Positions 1 through 7,992 of a DNA stretch of 17,462 bases are shown here, one piece after another; position 1 is the first letter of the stretch; each line of letters begins with the position of its first letter. Under the pieces are notes generated by a model. It did no database searches and was not told the DNA's origin. It saw nothing but the letters and a program-made list of their open reading frames with translations. This DNA comes from Terrisporobacter othiniensis. Its GTDB lineage: Bacteria > Bacillota > Clostridia > Peptostreptococcales > Peptostreptococcaceae. Where the stretch lies: positions 1 to 17,462 of the forward strand of contig NZ_JWHR01000072.1 in the NCBI RefSeq assembly GCF_000808015.1, read 5' to 3'. The position numbers and the translations under genes are program-made.

Positions 1-189
1 TAATAGAATATCATTGTAATAAAATTTAAGTGAAAACAAGAAAATATAATATTTAAAAATATTTTAATAATAATTTTATGCCAATAATGTTTACGTAAAA
101 ATATTATTTATTATAGTATCATATTGTTGATTATTAGCAAATAATATTATAGAATTTGAGATAGGGTCATTATTAATGGGGAGGTAACC

Positions 190-753
190 ATGAATTTAAG
201 AAAAGAAATAGAAAATTATTTACCATATAACTGTGAAGAAGAAAAAGATAAAGAGATAATGATAAAATATATGGATACTTTTGATGATGTTCTTACTAGA
301 AATAATGAAATAGGTCATTTTACATCATCTTGTTGGATAGTAAATAAAGATAAAACAAAAGTACTTATGGCTTATCATAATATTTATGATTCTTGGGCAT
401 GGACTGGTGGACATGCAGATGGTGATGGGGATTTACTTCATGTTTCACTGAAAGAAGCTAAAGAAGAAACAGGTTTAAAGGATGTAAGACCTTTGTCTGA
501 TGAAATTTTCTCTTTAGAAGTTCTTGGAGTTGATGGTCATATAAAAAGAGGGAAATATGTATCCTCACATATTCATTTAAATGCTACTTATTTACTTTGT
601 GCTGACGAAACAGAAATGACACATATTAAAGCCGATGAAAATAGTGCTGTCAAATGGTTTGAGTTAGATAAAGCAGTTAAAGCTAGTAATGAACCCTATA
701 TGAAGAAGATCTATAGCAAACTTAATAAGAAGCTAAAAGATTTAAAAAAATAA
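190..753 (+). CDS. NUDIX hydrolase
   Basis: A 187-residue soluble protein of the NUDIX family, whose members hydrolyse nucleoside diphosphates linked to another group (nucleotide sugars, oxidised nucleotides, dinucleotides). The NUDIX box lies at residues 74-96. It keeps G74, E89, the catalytic E92-E93 pair and G95-L96, but the usual first Glu is Gly (G80) and the usual Arg is Lys (K88). The preceding region (about 43-73) fits the beta-strands that carry substrate in this fold. The start is well set by a strong Shine-Dalgarno sequence, GGGGAGGT, at 178-185. The aminopeptidase gene begins 12 bases after the stop, so the two are probably co-transcribed. The substrate cannot be predicted from sequence. 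Family assignment is secure; full catalytic activity is likely but not certain given the two box substitutions. Confidence 0.9.
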   Translation: MNLRKEIENYLPYNCEEEKDKEIMIKYMDTFDDVLTRNNEIGHFTSSCWIVNKDKTKVLMAYHNIYDSWAWTGGHADGDGDLLHVSLKEAKEETGLKDVRPLSDEIFSLEVLGVDGHIKRGKYVSSHIHLNATYLLCADETEMTHIKADENSAVKWFELDKAVKASNEPYMKKIYSKLNKKLKDLKK

Positions 754-765
754 AGGTGGTTTAAT

Positions 766-2544
766 ATGATTAATGACAGAATTGAAAAATTAAGAAATGT
801 TATGAAAGAAAAAAACATATTTGCTTACATAATTCCATCAGCAGATTATCATCAAAGTGAGTATGTGGGAGAATTCTTTAAGGGAAGACAATTTATATCA
901 GGATTTACTGGTTCAGCAGGAACTGTAGTTATAACTCCAGAAAAAGCTATACTTTGGACAGATGGAAGATACTTCTTACAAGCTGACAAAGAGTTAGCAA
1001 CATCTTGTGTTGAACTTTATAAAATGGGAGAAGAAAATGTTCCTACAACTTTTGAATACATAGAAAATGAAGTTCCAGAAGGTTCTAAAATAGGATTTGA
1101 TGGAAGAGCTATAAGTGCAGCGATGGGAGCTGGATTAGAAGCAAGTTTATCTAAGAAAAATATAACAATATCTTATGAAGGTGACTTATTAGATGAAGTA
1201 TGGGAAGATAGACCAGCTTTATCTGATGCAAAAGCATTTTTATTAGATGTTAAATATAGTGGAGAAGATTTCACAAGTAAAATAGCTAGAGTTAGAAAAT
1301 CTATGAAAGACTGTGGAGCAACTACTCATATATTAACAAGCTTAGATGATATAGCTTGGTTATTTAATATAAGAGGTGGAGATGTTAAATACAATCCAGT
1401 TGTACTTTCTTATGCAGTAGTTACTTTAGATAAAGCTATATTATTTGTTGATGAAAATAAATTAAATGATGAAATAAAAGCAAGCTTTGGTGAAGAAGTA
1501 GTTGAAATAAAAGGATACTTTGAGATAGATGAGTTTGTTAAAACTATAGAAAAAGAAGAAGTAGTTTTAGTTGATAGTAACAAAATAAACTACACAATAT
1601 TAAAAAATATGCCAGAAGGTGTAAAAGTATTAAATTCTATGAACCCTTCAACAATATTTAAAGCAGAAAAAAATCCTGTGGAAATAGCAAATACTAAACA
1701 AGCTCATATAAGAGATGGTGTTGCTGTAACTAAGTTTATGTACTGGTTAAAAAACAACATAGGAAAAGTAGAAATAACTGAAATAAGTGCAGCAGATAAA
1801 ATGACTGAGCTTAGAAAAGAACAAGGACAGTTTATAGAGCCAAGTTTCGCTTCTATAGCAGGATATGGGGCTAATGGAGCAATAGTTCACTACAGTGCGA
1901 CTGAGGAAAGTAATACTACTTTAGAGCCAAAAGGATTATTCTTGTTAGATTCAGGAGGACAATATTTTGATGGAACAACTGATATAACTAGAACTTTTGC
2001 TTTAGGATCACTTACAGAAGAAGAAAAATCTAACTTTACATCAGTTGCTAGAGCAATGATAAGATTGTCAGGAGCTAAATTCTTATATGGTGTAAACGGA
2101 TACTACTTAGATATATTAGCTAGAGGAATAATGTGGGAACAAGGTCTTAACTACAATCACGGTACAGGTCATGGTATAGGACATGTATTAAATGTTCACG
2201 AAGCTCCAAATGGTTTCAGATGTGACAATAGAAACTTAGCTACATTAGAAGAAGGTATGATAACTACTAATGAGCCAGGATTCTATAAAGCAGGTTCTCA
2301 CGGAATAAGATTAGAGAATGAAATGCTTTGTAAAAAAGGTATAAAAAATGAATATGGCCAATTTATGGAATTTGAACCATTAACAATAGCACCATTAGAT
2401 TTAGATGCTATAGATGTCAATCTTATGAATGAAGATGAAAAAGCATACTTAAATGAATATCATAAGATGGTATTCGATACAGTTAGTCCGTTCTTAACTG
2501 CTGAAGAAACTGAGTGGTTAAAAGAATATACTAGAGCTATATAA
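766..2544 (+). CDS. Xaa-Pro aminopeptidase, M24B family (three-domain type)
   Basis: A cytosolic metallopeptidase predicted to remove an N-terminal residue that precedes proline, for peptide turnover. At 592 residues it matches the long, three-domain aminopeptidase P form: two creatinase-like N-terminal domains (about 1-130 and 150-300) and a C-terminal pita-bread catalytic domain (about 310-540). The five metal ligands are all identifiable: D395, D406, H469 (in the HGTGHGIGH stretch), E503 (NEPGFY) and E517 (RLENE). Their spacing is the same as in the human cytosolic enzyme as I recall it. A C-terminal extension from about 530 ends in a Trp-rich tail, as in that subfamily. The ribosome binding site AAAGGTGG (752-759) overlaps the upstream stop codon, so it is probably the second gene of the NUDIX operon. 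A strong terminator follows. Confidence 0.95.
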   Translation: MINDRIEKLRNVMKEKNIFAYIIPSADYHQSEYVGEFFKGRQFISGFTGSAGTVVITPEKAILWTDGRYFLQADKELATSCVELYKMGEENVPTTFEYIENEVPEGSKIGFDGRAISAAMGAGLEASLSKKNITISYEGDLLDEVWEDRPALSDAKAFLLDVKYSGEDFTSKIARVRKSMKDCGATTHILTSLDDIAWLFNIRGGDVKYNPVVLSYAVVTLDKAILFVDENKLNDEIKASFGEEVVEIKGYFEIDEFVKTIEKEEVVLVDSNKINYTILKNMPEGVKVLNSMNPSTIFKAEKNPVEIANTKQAHIRDGVAVTKFMYWLKNNIGKVEITEISAADKMTELRKEQGQFIEPSFASIAGYGANGAIVHYSATEESNTTLEPKGLFLLDSGGQYFDGTTDITRTFALGSLTEEEKSNFTSVARAMIRLSGAKFLYGVNGYYLDILARGIMWEQGLNYNHGTGHGIGHVLNVHEAPNGFRCDNRNLATLEEGMITTNEPGFYKAGSHGIRLENEMLCKKGIKNEYGQFMEFEPLTIAPLDLDAIDVNLMNEDEKAYLNEYHKMVFDTVSPFLTAEETEWLKEYTRAI

Positions 2545-2563
2545 TAATATATATTTAGATAGA

Positions 2564-2594
2564 AATAAGTCTCTTTAATCAGAGACTTATTTTT
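2564..2594. terminator. Intrinsic terminator between convergent genes
   Basis: An 11-bp perfect stem (2564-2574 with 2581-2591), loop TTAATC, followed by a T-rich tract on the + strand. It closes the NUDIX/aminopeptidase operon. The minus-strand reading also gives a stem followed by TTTCT, so it may serve the convergent hydrolase gene as well. Confidence 0.85.
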
Positions 2595-2633
2595 ATACTT
2601 TAAAACTTAAATTTGTATTATCTAAATTAATGA

Positions 2634-3569
2634 TTAAGAAACATACTGTTCAATAAAATCTTCTATTGTTAGCCAATAAAGAAAAGGTGCAACTAAATCA
2701 GAGTTTGCATGTTCAGCCCCTTCAACAGTTAATTTTTCTTTTGGTGAATTAGTGGCGTTGTATAACTCATTCATCATAGAATAAGGAACAAACTTATCAC
2801 TATCACCATGAATATAAAGAATAGGTACAGTAGATTTTTTTACTGCATCTAATGTAGAACCTTCTCTTAAAGAGTATCCAGCTTTTAATTGAGTTACAAT
2901 ATTAGTAACATTTAGTATATAAGAAGATGGTAACTTTAAATAAGTTTCTAGTTCATAATTAAATGCATCCCAAATTGAAGTATAAGCACAATCAGCTATA
3001 ATAGCCTTTACATTAGAAGGTAAATCTTCTCCAGAAGCCATTAAAACCGTGGCAGCACCCATAGAAGTACCATGAAGAACTATTTTAGAATTTGAATTAC
3101 CTTTAATTATAAAATTAATCCAATTTATTATATCAAGTCTATCTTTCCATCCCATACCAATATATTCACCTTCACTTTTCCCATGACCTCTTAAATCTGG
3201 AATCAGCACATTATATCCCATCTTATAAAAATATTTGGCTTTAGCACTCATTAATTTACCGCTACCACCATAACCATGAACAACAATTGCCCATTTATCA
3301 TTACTTTCATTCTGATTTATCATATAAGCATGTAGATTTAATCCATCAGAAGATTCAATATAATTTTCCGTATAATTAGACTCTTTGTCCAACCATTTTT
3401 CATTGTCTCTTAATTTATCACCATTATGATCTGCATATACTATATCTTTTGAATAATTTGTATTCAATGCTAAATTATAAAAAAATATTCCTACTAAAGA
3501 ACTAACCCCTATAGCTCCAATTAAAAAGACTATTAAAAGAGTTATTACTATTTTCTTAATTCTTTTCAT
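2634..3569 (-). CDS. Membrane-anchored alpha/beta hydrolase (copy 1)
   Basis: A 311-residue serine hydrolase of the alpha/beta-hydrolase fold, of the COG1073-like group often annotated as BAAT/FrsA/YqkD-type. Residues 7-33 form one strong hydrophobic helix after a Lys/Arg-rich start, so the catalytic domain is probably tethered outside the cell. The catalytic set is complete: oxyanion loop HGYGGSG from residue 98, nucleophile S169 in GTSMG, acid D258 in HGDSDKFVP and H287 in AEHAN. A PDLRGHGKSEG strand lies at about 124-134. The ribosome binding site AGGGGG (3577-3582, minus) supports this start. Two paralogues lie at 8816-9760 and 9902-10837 in the same orientation. It is monocistronic, with a predicted promoter at 3600-3627. 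The substrate is unknown; esterase, lipase-like or peptidase activity are all possible. Confidence 0.9.
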   Translation of the reverse strand: MKRIKKIVITLLIVFLIGAIGVSSLVGIFFYNLALNTNYSKDIVYADHNGDKLRDNEKWLDKESNYTENYIESSDGLNLHAYMINQNESNDKWAIVVHGYGGSGKLMSAKAKYFYKMGYNVLIPDLRGHGKSEGEYIGMGWKDRLDIINWINFIIKGNSNSKIVLHGTSMGAATVLMASGEDLPSNVKAIIADCAYTSIWDAFNYELETYLKLPSSYILNVTNIVTQLKAGYSLREGSTLDAVKKSTVPILYIHGDSDKFVPYSMMNELYNATNSPKEKLTVEGAEHANSDLVAPFLYWLTIEDFIEQYVS

Positions 3570-3599
3570 ACATAATCCCCCTATAAAGATTTAAGAAAT

Positions 3600-3627
3600 A
3601 TATTATCATAGGTTCATTAGATTTTAA
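3600..3627 (-). promoter_or_regulatory. Predicted promoter of hydrolase copy 1
   Basis: On the minus strand, -35 TTAAAA (3622-3627), a 16-base spacer and -10 TAATAT (3600-3605) preceded by TGA. The surrounding 14-mer TATGATAATATATT (3597-3610) recurs with one change before hydrolase copy 2, at the same geometry. The hexamers match consensus only about 4 of 6 each. Confidence 0.4.
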
Positions 3628-3675
3628 CGTAGTATCATTTGGTATAAGTGATAAATTATGTAATATATGAAATTT

Positions 3676-3722
3676 TTAATACATGTTATTAAAATAAAAT
3701 ATATTTTTATAACATGTATTAA
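3676..3722. repeat. Long AT-rich inverted repeat before the PRD regulator
   Basis: Perfect 14-base arms (3676-3689 and 3709-3722) carrying an ACATGT core, separated by 19 bases. After one mismatch the stem could extend by about six more A-T pairs (3691-3696 with 3702-3707). Each arm is itself nearly palindromic around ACATGT. It could therefore be one RNA hairpin, or two operator half-sites for a dimeric regulator. It lies between the divergent hydrolase copy 1 and the PRD regulator. Confidence 0.6.
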
Positions 3723-3732
3723 AGTAGTAGAA

Positions 3733-3782
3733 TTATAAAGGACATTATCTCGCAAAGTAAGACGGCAAATGTCCTTTTATAA
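3733..3782 (+). terminator. Terminator-like hairpin in the leader of the PTS module
   Basis: Arms 3733-3746 and 3768-3782 pair with a single bulged T and enclose a 21-base loop. The pairs GGACAT/ATGTCC form the GC-containing core, and the 3' side runs into TTTTAT. No + strand gene ends nearby: the preceding one stopped at 2544 with its own terminator. It may therefore be a leader attenuator for the PTS module or the end of a small RNA. The loop is noticeably richer in G and C than its surroundings. I could not match it to a known riboswitch. Confidence 0.5.
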
Positions 3783-3847
3783 GAGAAATATAAAGACTAT
3801 TTTAAAAAAGCTCTTCTTGATACTATATAAACATAAGGGAGATAGAA

Positions 3848-5782
3848 ATGATAAAAGCAACAGGTAGACAAAGAGGAATAATAAATGCAATTATAAGTGC
3901 TGATGGATATATCAGTGGTAATGATTTAGCAAAAATAAATCAAATTTCTGCTAAAACAGTGCAAAGGGAGATAAAGGACATAAATGAATTCTTACAACCA
4001 TATAACTGTGAAATTCTTTCTAAGAGAAGTTATGGGTATAAGATAAGATATGATAATTATGATGATTATAAAATACTAAAAAGTGTAGTTGGAGAAATTG
4101 ATTGTAATTGTGTATATACGCTGGAAGAAAATAGAGTAGAGTGGTTAATAAGAAAATTGGCTTTTTTATATGCGGACAGTGAAACAGAATCCATAAAACA
4201 AGATGAGTTATGTGACGAGTTATTTATAAGTTTATCTACATTAAAAAATGATTTGAAAGTAGTAAAAGAGATATTACATAATTATGATTTAAAGTTATCA
4301 CGTAAAGGTAACTCTGGAGTTTATATTAGTGGTAATGAGGCTAAATTTAGATATTTTTTATCTGATTATATTGTACATAAAACAGGTCAAGAAAAGTCAG
4401 GAACTATTCTAGAAATGATAGATACAAAATCTTCAGAAAGTATTAGATCTATAATAATTGATGTAATAAATAAATATGACTTAAACATTACTGACTTAGG
4501 ATTTGATAATTTATTCAACCATATAGTTATCACTATAACAAGGATAAAAAATGACAAAATTATTAATGAAGAAGAATCAAGGCATATACCAGTAGGAGAC
4601 ATTGAATATGAAGCAGCAATAAATCTTTGTAGACAAATATGTGAGCTGACTGGAATAGAATTTCCAACAGCAGAGGTTGTGTATATATATCAACATTTAA
4701 AATCTCAAAATAGATTGTTTAAAGATGATAATTATTCTATAGATGAAGAAGATAATAACAATTTAGATACTATAAGAAAGTCTCTAAAAGAGATTTATTT
4801 ACAAATAGGTATAGATTTTACTCATGATGAAATCCTGGAAAATGGTCTTCTTATTCACTTAAAAAGTGTTCTTCACAGAATACAATACAAGATGAAAATA
4901 AGAAACAATTTATTAGATCAAATAAAGAAAAATTATGTATTGGCTTATGAGCTAGCAAACTTTTTAGCTAAAGCTATAGAAGAAGATATGAATGTGGAAG
5001 TAGATGAGAATGAGGTTGGATTTTTGGCACTACATTTTGGTGGAGCATTAGAAAGGATGAACATAAAAGGAAGAAAAGATAGGCTTCGAGTAATTCTTAT
5101 ATGTGCATCGGGTATGGGAACATCCATACTTCTAAGAAGTAAACTATCGAATAGATTTGGATCTAGAATTCAAATATGTGGAGTGTATCCATCTTATAAA
5201 CTTGAAGAATTAGATTTTAAAGATATAGATTTGATAATATCAACTATTAATCTACAATACAAAAACTTACCTATTATAAATATATCACCTATTTTAAGTG
5301 ATGCAGATATGAATAAAATAAATCATTTTATAAGTAAAGGAAATGAGAATTACAAGTTAGATATAAAATCTTACTTTAAAGATGAAATATTTTCACCAAA
5401 TTTAGAGATTAATAATTATTTAGATGTGGTGGAGTATATGTCTAGCAAAATGTATGAATTGGGTTATATAGATGAAGTAATGAAAAATTCTTTTGTGGAA
5501 AGAGAAAAACTTTCATCGACAGAGATAGGAAATATGGTTGCCATTCCTCATGCTTTAGTTGGAGATGTAAAAAAGCCTGGAATATATGTGGCAATTTTGA
5601 AAGAACCAATAAAGTGGGTATATTCAGAAGTACAACTAGTAATGATGATAGCCATAGACAAGGATGTATTCTTAGAACATGAAAATTTATTCTTAGATAT
5701 ATATAACCCTGTTGATGAAATGTATAAAGTAGAAAAAATAATTAACAAAAAAGATTTAAATTATATTAAGAAATTATACTAA
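3848..5782 (+). CDS. PRD-domain PTS-controlled transcriptional regulator (MtlR/LicR-like)
   Basis: A 644-residue multi-domain regulator that reads PTS phosphorylation state to control a sugar operon. The order is: DeoR/Mga-type helix-turn-helix region (about 5-60) and a second winged-helix segment (about 90-170); PRD1 (about 190-300) with candidate phospho-histidines H225 and H283; PRD2 (about 305-410) with H337, H343 and H396; a galactitol-type EIIB-like domain with C419 in ICASGMG; and a fructose/mannitol-type EIIA domain (about 510-644) with H568 in AIPHAL. This architecture is typical of DNA-binding activators rather than RNA-binding antiterminators. The start has the ribosome binding site AAGGGAGAT at 3835-3843. 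It lies 19 bases before the EIIB gene, so it probably autoregulates and controls the PTS genes downstream. Confidence 0.92.
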   Translation: MIKATGRQRGIINAIISADGYISGNDLAKINQISAKTVQREIKDINEFLQPYNCEILSKRSYGYKIRYDNYDDYKILKSVVGEIDCNCVYTLEENRVEWLIRKLAFLYADSETESIKQDELCDELFISLSTLKNDLKVVKEILHNYDLKLSRKGNSGVYISGNEAKFRYFLSDYIVHKTGQEKSGTILEMIDTKSSESIRSIIIDVINKYDLNITDLGFDNLFNHIVITITRIKNDKIINEEESRHIPVGDIEYEAAINLCRQICELTGIEFPTAEVVYIYQHLKSQNRLFKDDNYSIDEEDNNNLDTIRKSLKEIYLQIGIDFTHDEILENGLLIHLKSVLHRIQYKMKIRNNLLDQIKKNYVLAYELANFLAKAIEEDMNVEVDENEVGFLALHFGGALERMNIKGRKDRLRVILICASGMGTSILLRSKLSNRFGSRIQICGVYPSYKLEELDFKDIDLIISTINLQYKNLPIINISPILSDADMNKINHFISKGNENYKLDIKSYFKDEIFSPNLEINNYLDVVEYMSSKMYELGYIDEVMKNSFVEREKLSSTEIGNMVAIPHALVGDVKKPGIYVAILKEPIKWVYSEVQLVMMIAIDKDVFLEHENLFLDIYNPVDEMYKVEKIINKKDLNYIKKLY

Positions 5783-5801
5783 TTAAAAGGAGATTATAAT
5801 T

Positions 5802-6086
5802 ATGAAAAAAATAGTAGTAGCATGTGGAGCAGGAATAGCAACATCAACAGTAGCAATACAAAAATTAAAAGCAGGATTTGAAAAAAGAGGCTTAGGAGGA
5901 CAAGTTTCATTTACTCAATGTACAGTAGCAGAATTACCAGGAAAAGTTGCAGGACATGATATGGTTGTTACTACAGCTCAATTTAACCAAAGTGTAGATA
6001 TACCAGTTGTATCAGGATTACCTTTTATAACAGGATTAGGAGTAGATAAATTAATGGATGATATAGTTGCAAAACTAGGAATGTAG
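5802..6086 (+). CDS. gatB: PTS galactitol-type EIIB component
   Basis: A 94-residue cytosolic phosphocarrier. It takes phosphate from EIIA onto a cysteine and passes it to sugar during import through EIIC. The phosphorylated residue is C8 in the P-loop-like VACGAGIATST stretch at residues 6-16, diagnostic of the galactitol EIIB family. The length is normal for a free-standing EIIB. The ribosome binding site AAAGGAG is just before the ATG. It is the first transporter gene of the set, between the regulator and EIIA, with a 9-base gap to EIIA. The gene symbol reflects the family only: the true substrate could be galactitol, another polyol or a related sugar. Confidence 0.9.
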   Translation: MKKIVVACGAGIATSTVAIQKLKAGFEKRGLGGQVSFTQCTVAELPGKVAGHDMVVTTAQFNQSVDIPVVSGLPFITGLGVDKLMDDIVAKLGM

Positions 6087-6095
6087 GTGGAATGA

Positions 6096-6542
6096 ATGTT
6101 AAGTAAGGACTTAGTATTTTTAGATGTAGAACATGAAACTAGTGATGAGTTTTTAAATTCTATATCAGATGAACTATTAGAAAAAGGATATGTGAAAGAG
6201 TCTTTTAAGGATGCGATTTTAAAAAGAGAAGAAGAATATCCAACTGCTATAGGGACTGAAAAATATAACTTAGCTATACCTCATACAGATTCAGAACATG
6301 TAAATAAGCCAGGAGTAGCATTTGTAAGATTAAAAAAAGAATGCAAATTTAAAGAAATGTGTACTAACAATGATATAAATGTAAATATGGCATTTGTATT
6401 ATTAGTTACTAAAAAAGAAGAGCAAGTAAGTCTTTTATCAAAACTAATGGGATTATTTGCAGAAACTGACTTTTTAGAGAATTTATATAACGAGCAAGAC
6501 CCATCAGAAATAGTAAAAGTTTTAAATAATAAAATATTATAA
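6096..6542 (+). CDS. gatA: PTS EIIA component (fructose/galactitol type)
   Basis: A 148-residue cytosolic phosphocarrier that accepts phosphate from HPr on a histidine and hands it to EIIB. The active-site histidine is H63 in LAIPHTDSEHV, with the usual family signature (ExxxPTAIGT before it, KPGVAFVRL after it). The length equals a single EIIA domain. The ribosome binding site AGGTGG (6085-6090) starts inside the EIIB stop codon, so translation is tightly coupled. It resembles the C-terminal EIIA domain of the regulator upstream: the transporter's own EIIA and the regulator's sensor are two versions of one module. Confidence 0.9.
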   Translation: MLSKDLVFLDVEHETSDEFLNSISDELLEKGYVKESFKDAILKREEEYPTAIGTEKYNLAIPHTDSEHVNKPGVAFVRLKKECKFKEMCTNNDINVNMAFVLLVTKKEEQVSLLSKLMGLFAETDFLENLYNEQDPSEIVKVLNNKIL

Positions 6543-6564
6543 ATTAAAGTGGGAGGATGCAATA

Positions 6565-7932
6565 ATGAATATATTACAGTATTTAGTAGATTTAGGGCCA
6601 TCAGTAATGATGCCAATAATATTCTCAGTATTTGCTATATGTTTAGGGGTTAAGTTAGCAAATGCTGTTAAATCAGGACTTTTAATAGGGATAGGATTTA
6701 TAGGTTTAAATGCAATTATAACAATATTAACAGAAAATTTAGGACCAGCAGCAGAAGCAATGGTTAAAAACTTTGGGTTAAATTTAAATGTACTTGATGT
6801 TGGTTGGCCAGCAGCTTCAGCAATAGCATTTGGTTCAACTGTTGGTGTTTTAATAATACCTTTAGGAATAATAATAAATGTTGTGATGTTACTTACAAGA
6901 ACAACTAGAACAGTAAATATAGATATATGGAACTTCTGGCACTTTGCTTTTACAGGTTCTTTAGTTTATATGCTAACAGGAAGCTTACCTATAGCTTTAA
7001 TAATGTCAGCAGTAAATATGGTAGTTACAATGGTTCTTGCAGATAGAACTGCTCCGTTGGTGGAAAAAGAATTAGGGCTGCCTGGGATATCAATTCCTCA
7101 TGGATTCTCAGCATCTTATGTACCAATAGCATGGATAGCAAATAAAATATTAGATTTTATACCAGGAATAAATAAAATAAAAATGGATGCAAATGACATA
7201 CAAAAGAAATTTGGTATATTTGGAGATCCAGCAATATTAGGAACTTCAATAGGTATTCTTCTTGGTATACTTGCAAAATACAATGTAAAAGATACTTTAA
7301 ATTTAGCAGTGGTAATGGGGGCTGTACTTGTGCTTACTCCCAAAATGGCAGCAGTATTAATGGAAGGTTTAATGCCAGTATCTGAAGCAGTACAAACTTT
7401 AATTCAACGTAAATTTGAAGGAAAAGCTAAGCTTTACATAGGATTAGACTCAGCAGTAAGTGTTGGTCACCCAGTCACATTAGCAGTTTCACTAGTATTA
7501 GTACCAGTTACATTAATATTAGCTTTAATAATACCAGGAAATCAATTCTTACCATTTGCTTCGTTAGCTGGATTACCATTTATGTTTGTATTAATAACAC
7601 CACTTGTAAGAGGAGATTTCTTCAGAGCATTTATAGTAGGTGTTATAGTTGTAGGAGCAGGGTTACTAATAGGAACAAATATGTCTCCATTATTTACAGA
7701 AGCAGCGCTAGCAGCTAAGTTCGCTATACCAGATGGAGCTAGAATGATATCAAGTATTGACTACGGTTCAAGCCCACTTCCATGGTTAATAGTTAAATTA
7801 ACTGAATTTAAAACAATAGGAATAGGAGCATTAGTAGCTTCAACTGTTGGACTTATGTTATGGAATAGAAGTATGATTGTGAAAGAAGATCAAAAAAGCG
7901 AAGAAGTCAACAATTTAGAACAAGCTAATTAA
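6565..7932 (+). CDS. gatC: PTS galactitol-type EIIC permease
   Basis: A 455-residue inner-membrane permease that binds the sugar or polyol and moves it inward as EIIB phosphorylates it. It is hydrophobic along most of its length, with roughly nine to ten membrane segments and a short charged C-terminal tail (about 438-455). Family features include the N-terminal LGPSVMMPIIF segment, the conserved GFIGLNAI segment, and a central loop with the GDPAILG and LDSAVSVGHP stretches. The ribosome binding site GGAGG (6552-6556) is well placed. It is the last gene of the operon and is followed directly by a strong terminator. No polyol-phosphate dehydrogenase, aldolase or kinase follows, so the imported phosphate ester must be processed by enzymes encoded elsewhere. 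Confidence 0.93.
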   Translation: MNILQYLVDLGPSVMMPIIFSVFAICLGVKLANAVKSGLLIGIGFIGLNAIITILTENLGPAAEAMVKNFGLNLNVLDVGWPAASAIAFGSTVGVLIIPLGIIINVVMLLTRTTRTVNIDIWNFWHFAFTGSLVYMLTGSLPIALIMSAVNMVVTMVLADRTAPLVEKELGLPGISIPHGFSASYVPIAWIANKILDFIPGINKIKMDANDIQKKFGIFGDPAILGTSIGILLGILAKYNVKDTLNLAVVMGAVLVLTPKMAAVLMEGLMPVSEAVQTLIQRKFEGKAKLYIGLDSAVSVGHPVTLAVSLVLVPVTLILALIIPGNQFLPFASLAGLPFMFVLITPLVRGDFFRAFIVGVIVVGAGLLIGTNMSPLFTEAALAAKFAIPDGARMISSIDYGSSPLPWLIVKLTEFKTIGIGALVASTVGLMLWNRSMIVKEDQKSEEVNNLEQAN

Positions 7933-7957
7933 ATTTTGATTTTAATATAATATAGAA

Positions 7958-7992
7958 AATAAGCCTCTTTAGAATAGAGGCTTATTTTTTTA
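7958..7992. terminator. Bidirectional terminator shared by the PTS operon and the BFD gene
   Basis: An 11-bp perfect stem (7958-7968 with 7976-7986) and 7-base loop, followed by a T-tract on the + strand. The right arm contains the minus-strand stop codon of the convergent BFD-type gene (7982-7984), so the hairpin overlaps its coding end. On the minus strand the stem is followed by TTTTC. Confidence 0.88.

Noticed and set aside
83..108. TTTACGTAAA palindrome with flanking AATAAT/ATTATT in the region before the NUDIX gene
   Set aside because: A 10-base perfect core with imperfect flanks in very AT-rich DNA is weak evidence. No good promoter could be fixed next to it, so it is not listed as an operator.
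3747..3767. Loop with CGCAAAG and ACGGC resembling parts of a cyclic-di-GMP-I riboswitch
   Set aside because: The flanking conserved helices and the GGCAAACC element of that riboswitch are missing, and the whole structure is too short.
3848..5782. The PRD regulator as an RNA-binding antiterminator of the BglG/SacY type acting on the upstream hairpin
   Set aside because: The N-terminus is helix-turn-helix-like and the protein has C-terminal EIIB and EIIA domains, typical of DNA-binding PRD activators. No CAT RNA-binding domain is seen.
6281..6616. 111-codon minus-strand frame opposite the EIIA and EIIC genes
   Set aside because: It spans two well-supported PTS genes on the other strand and has no ribosome binding site or recognisable domain.
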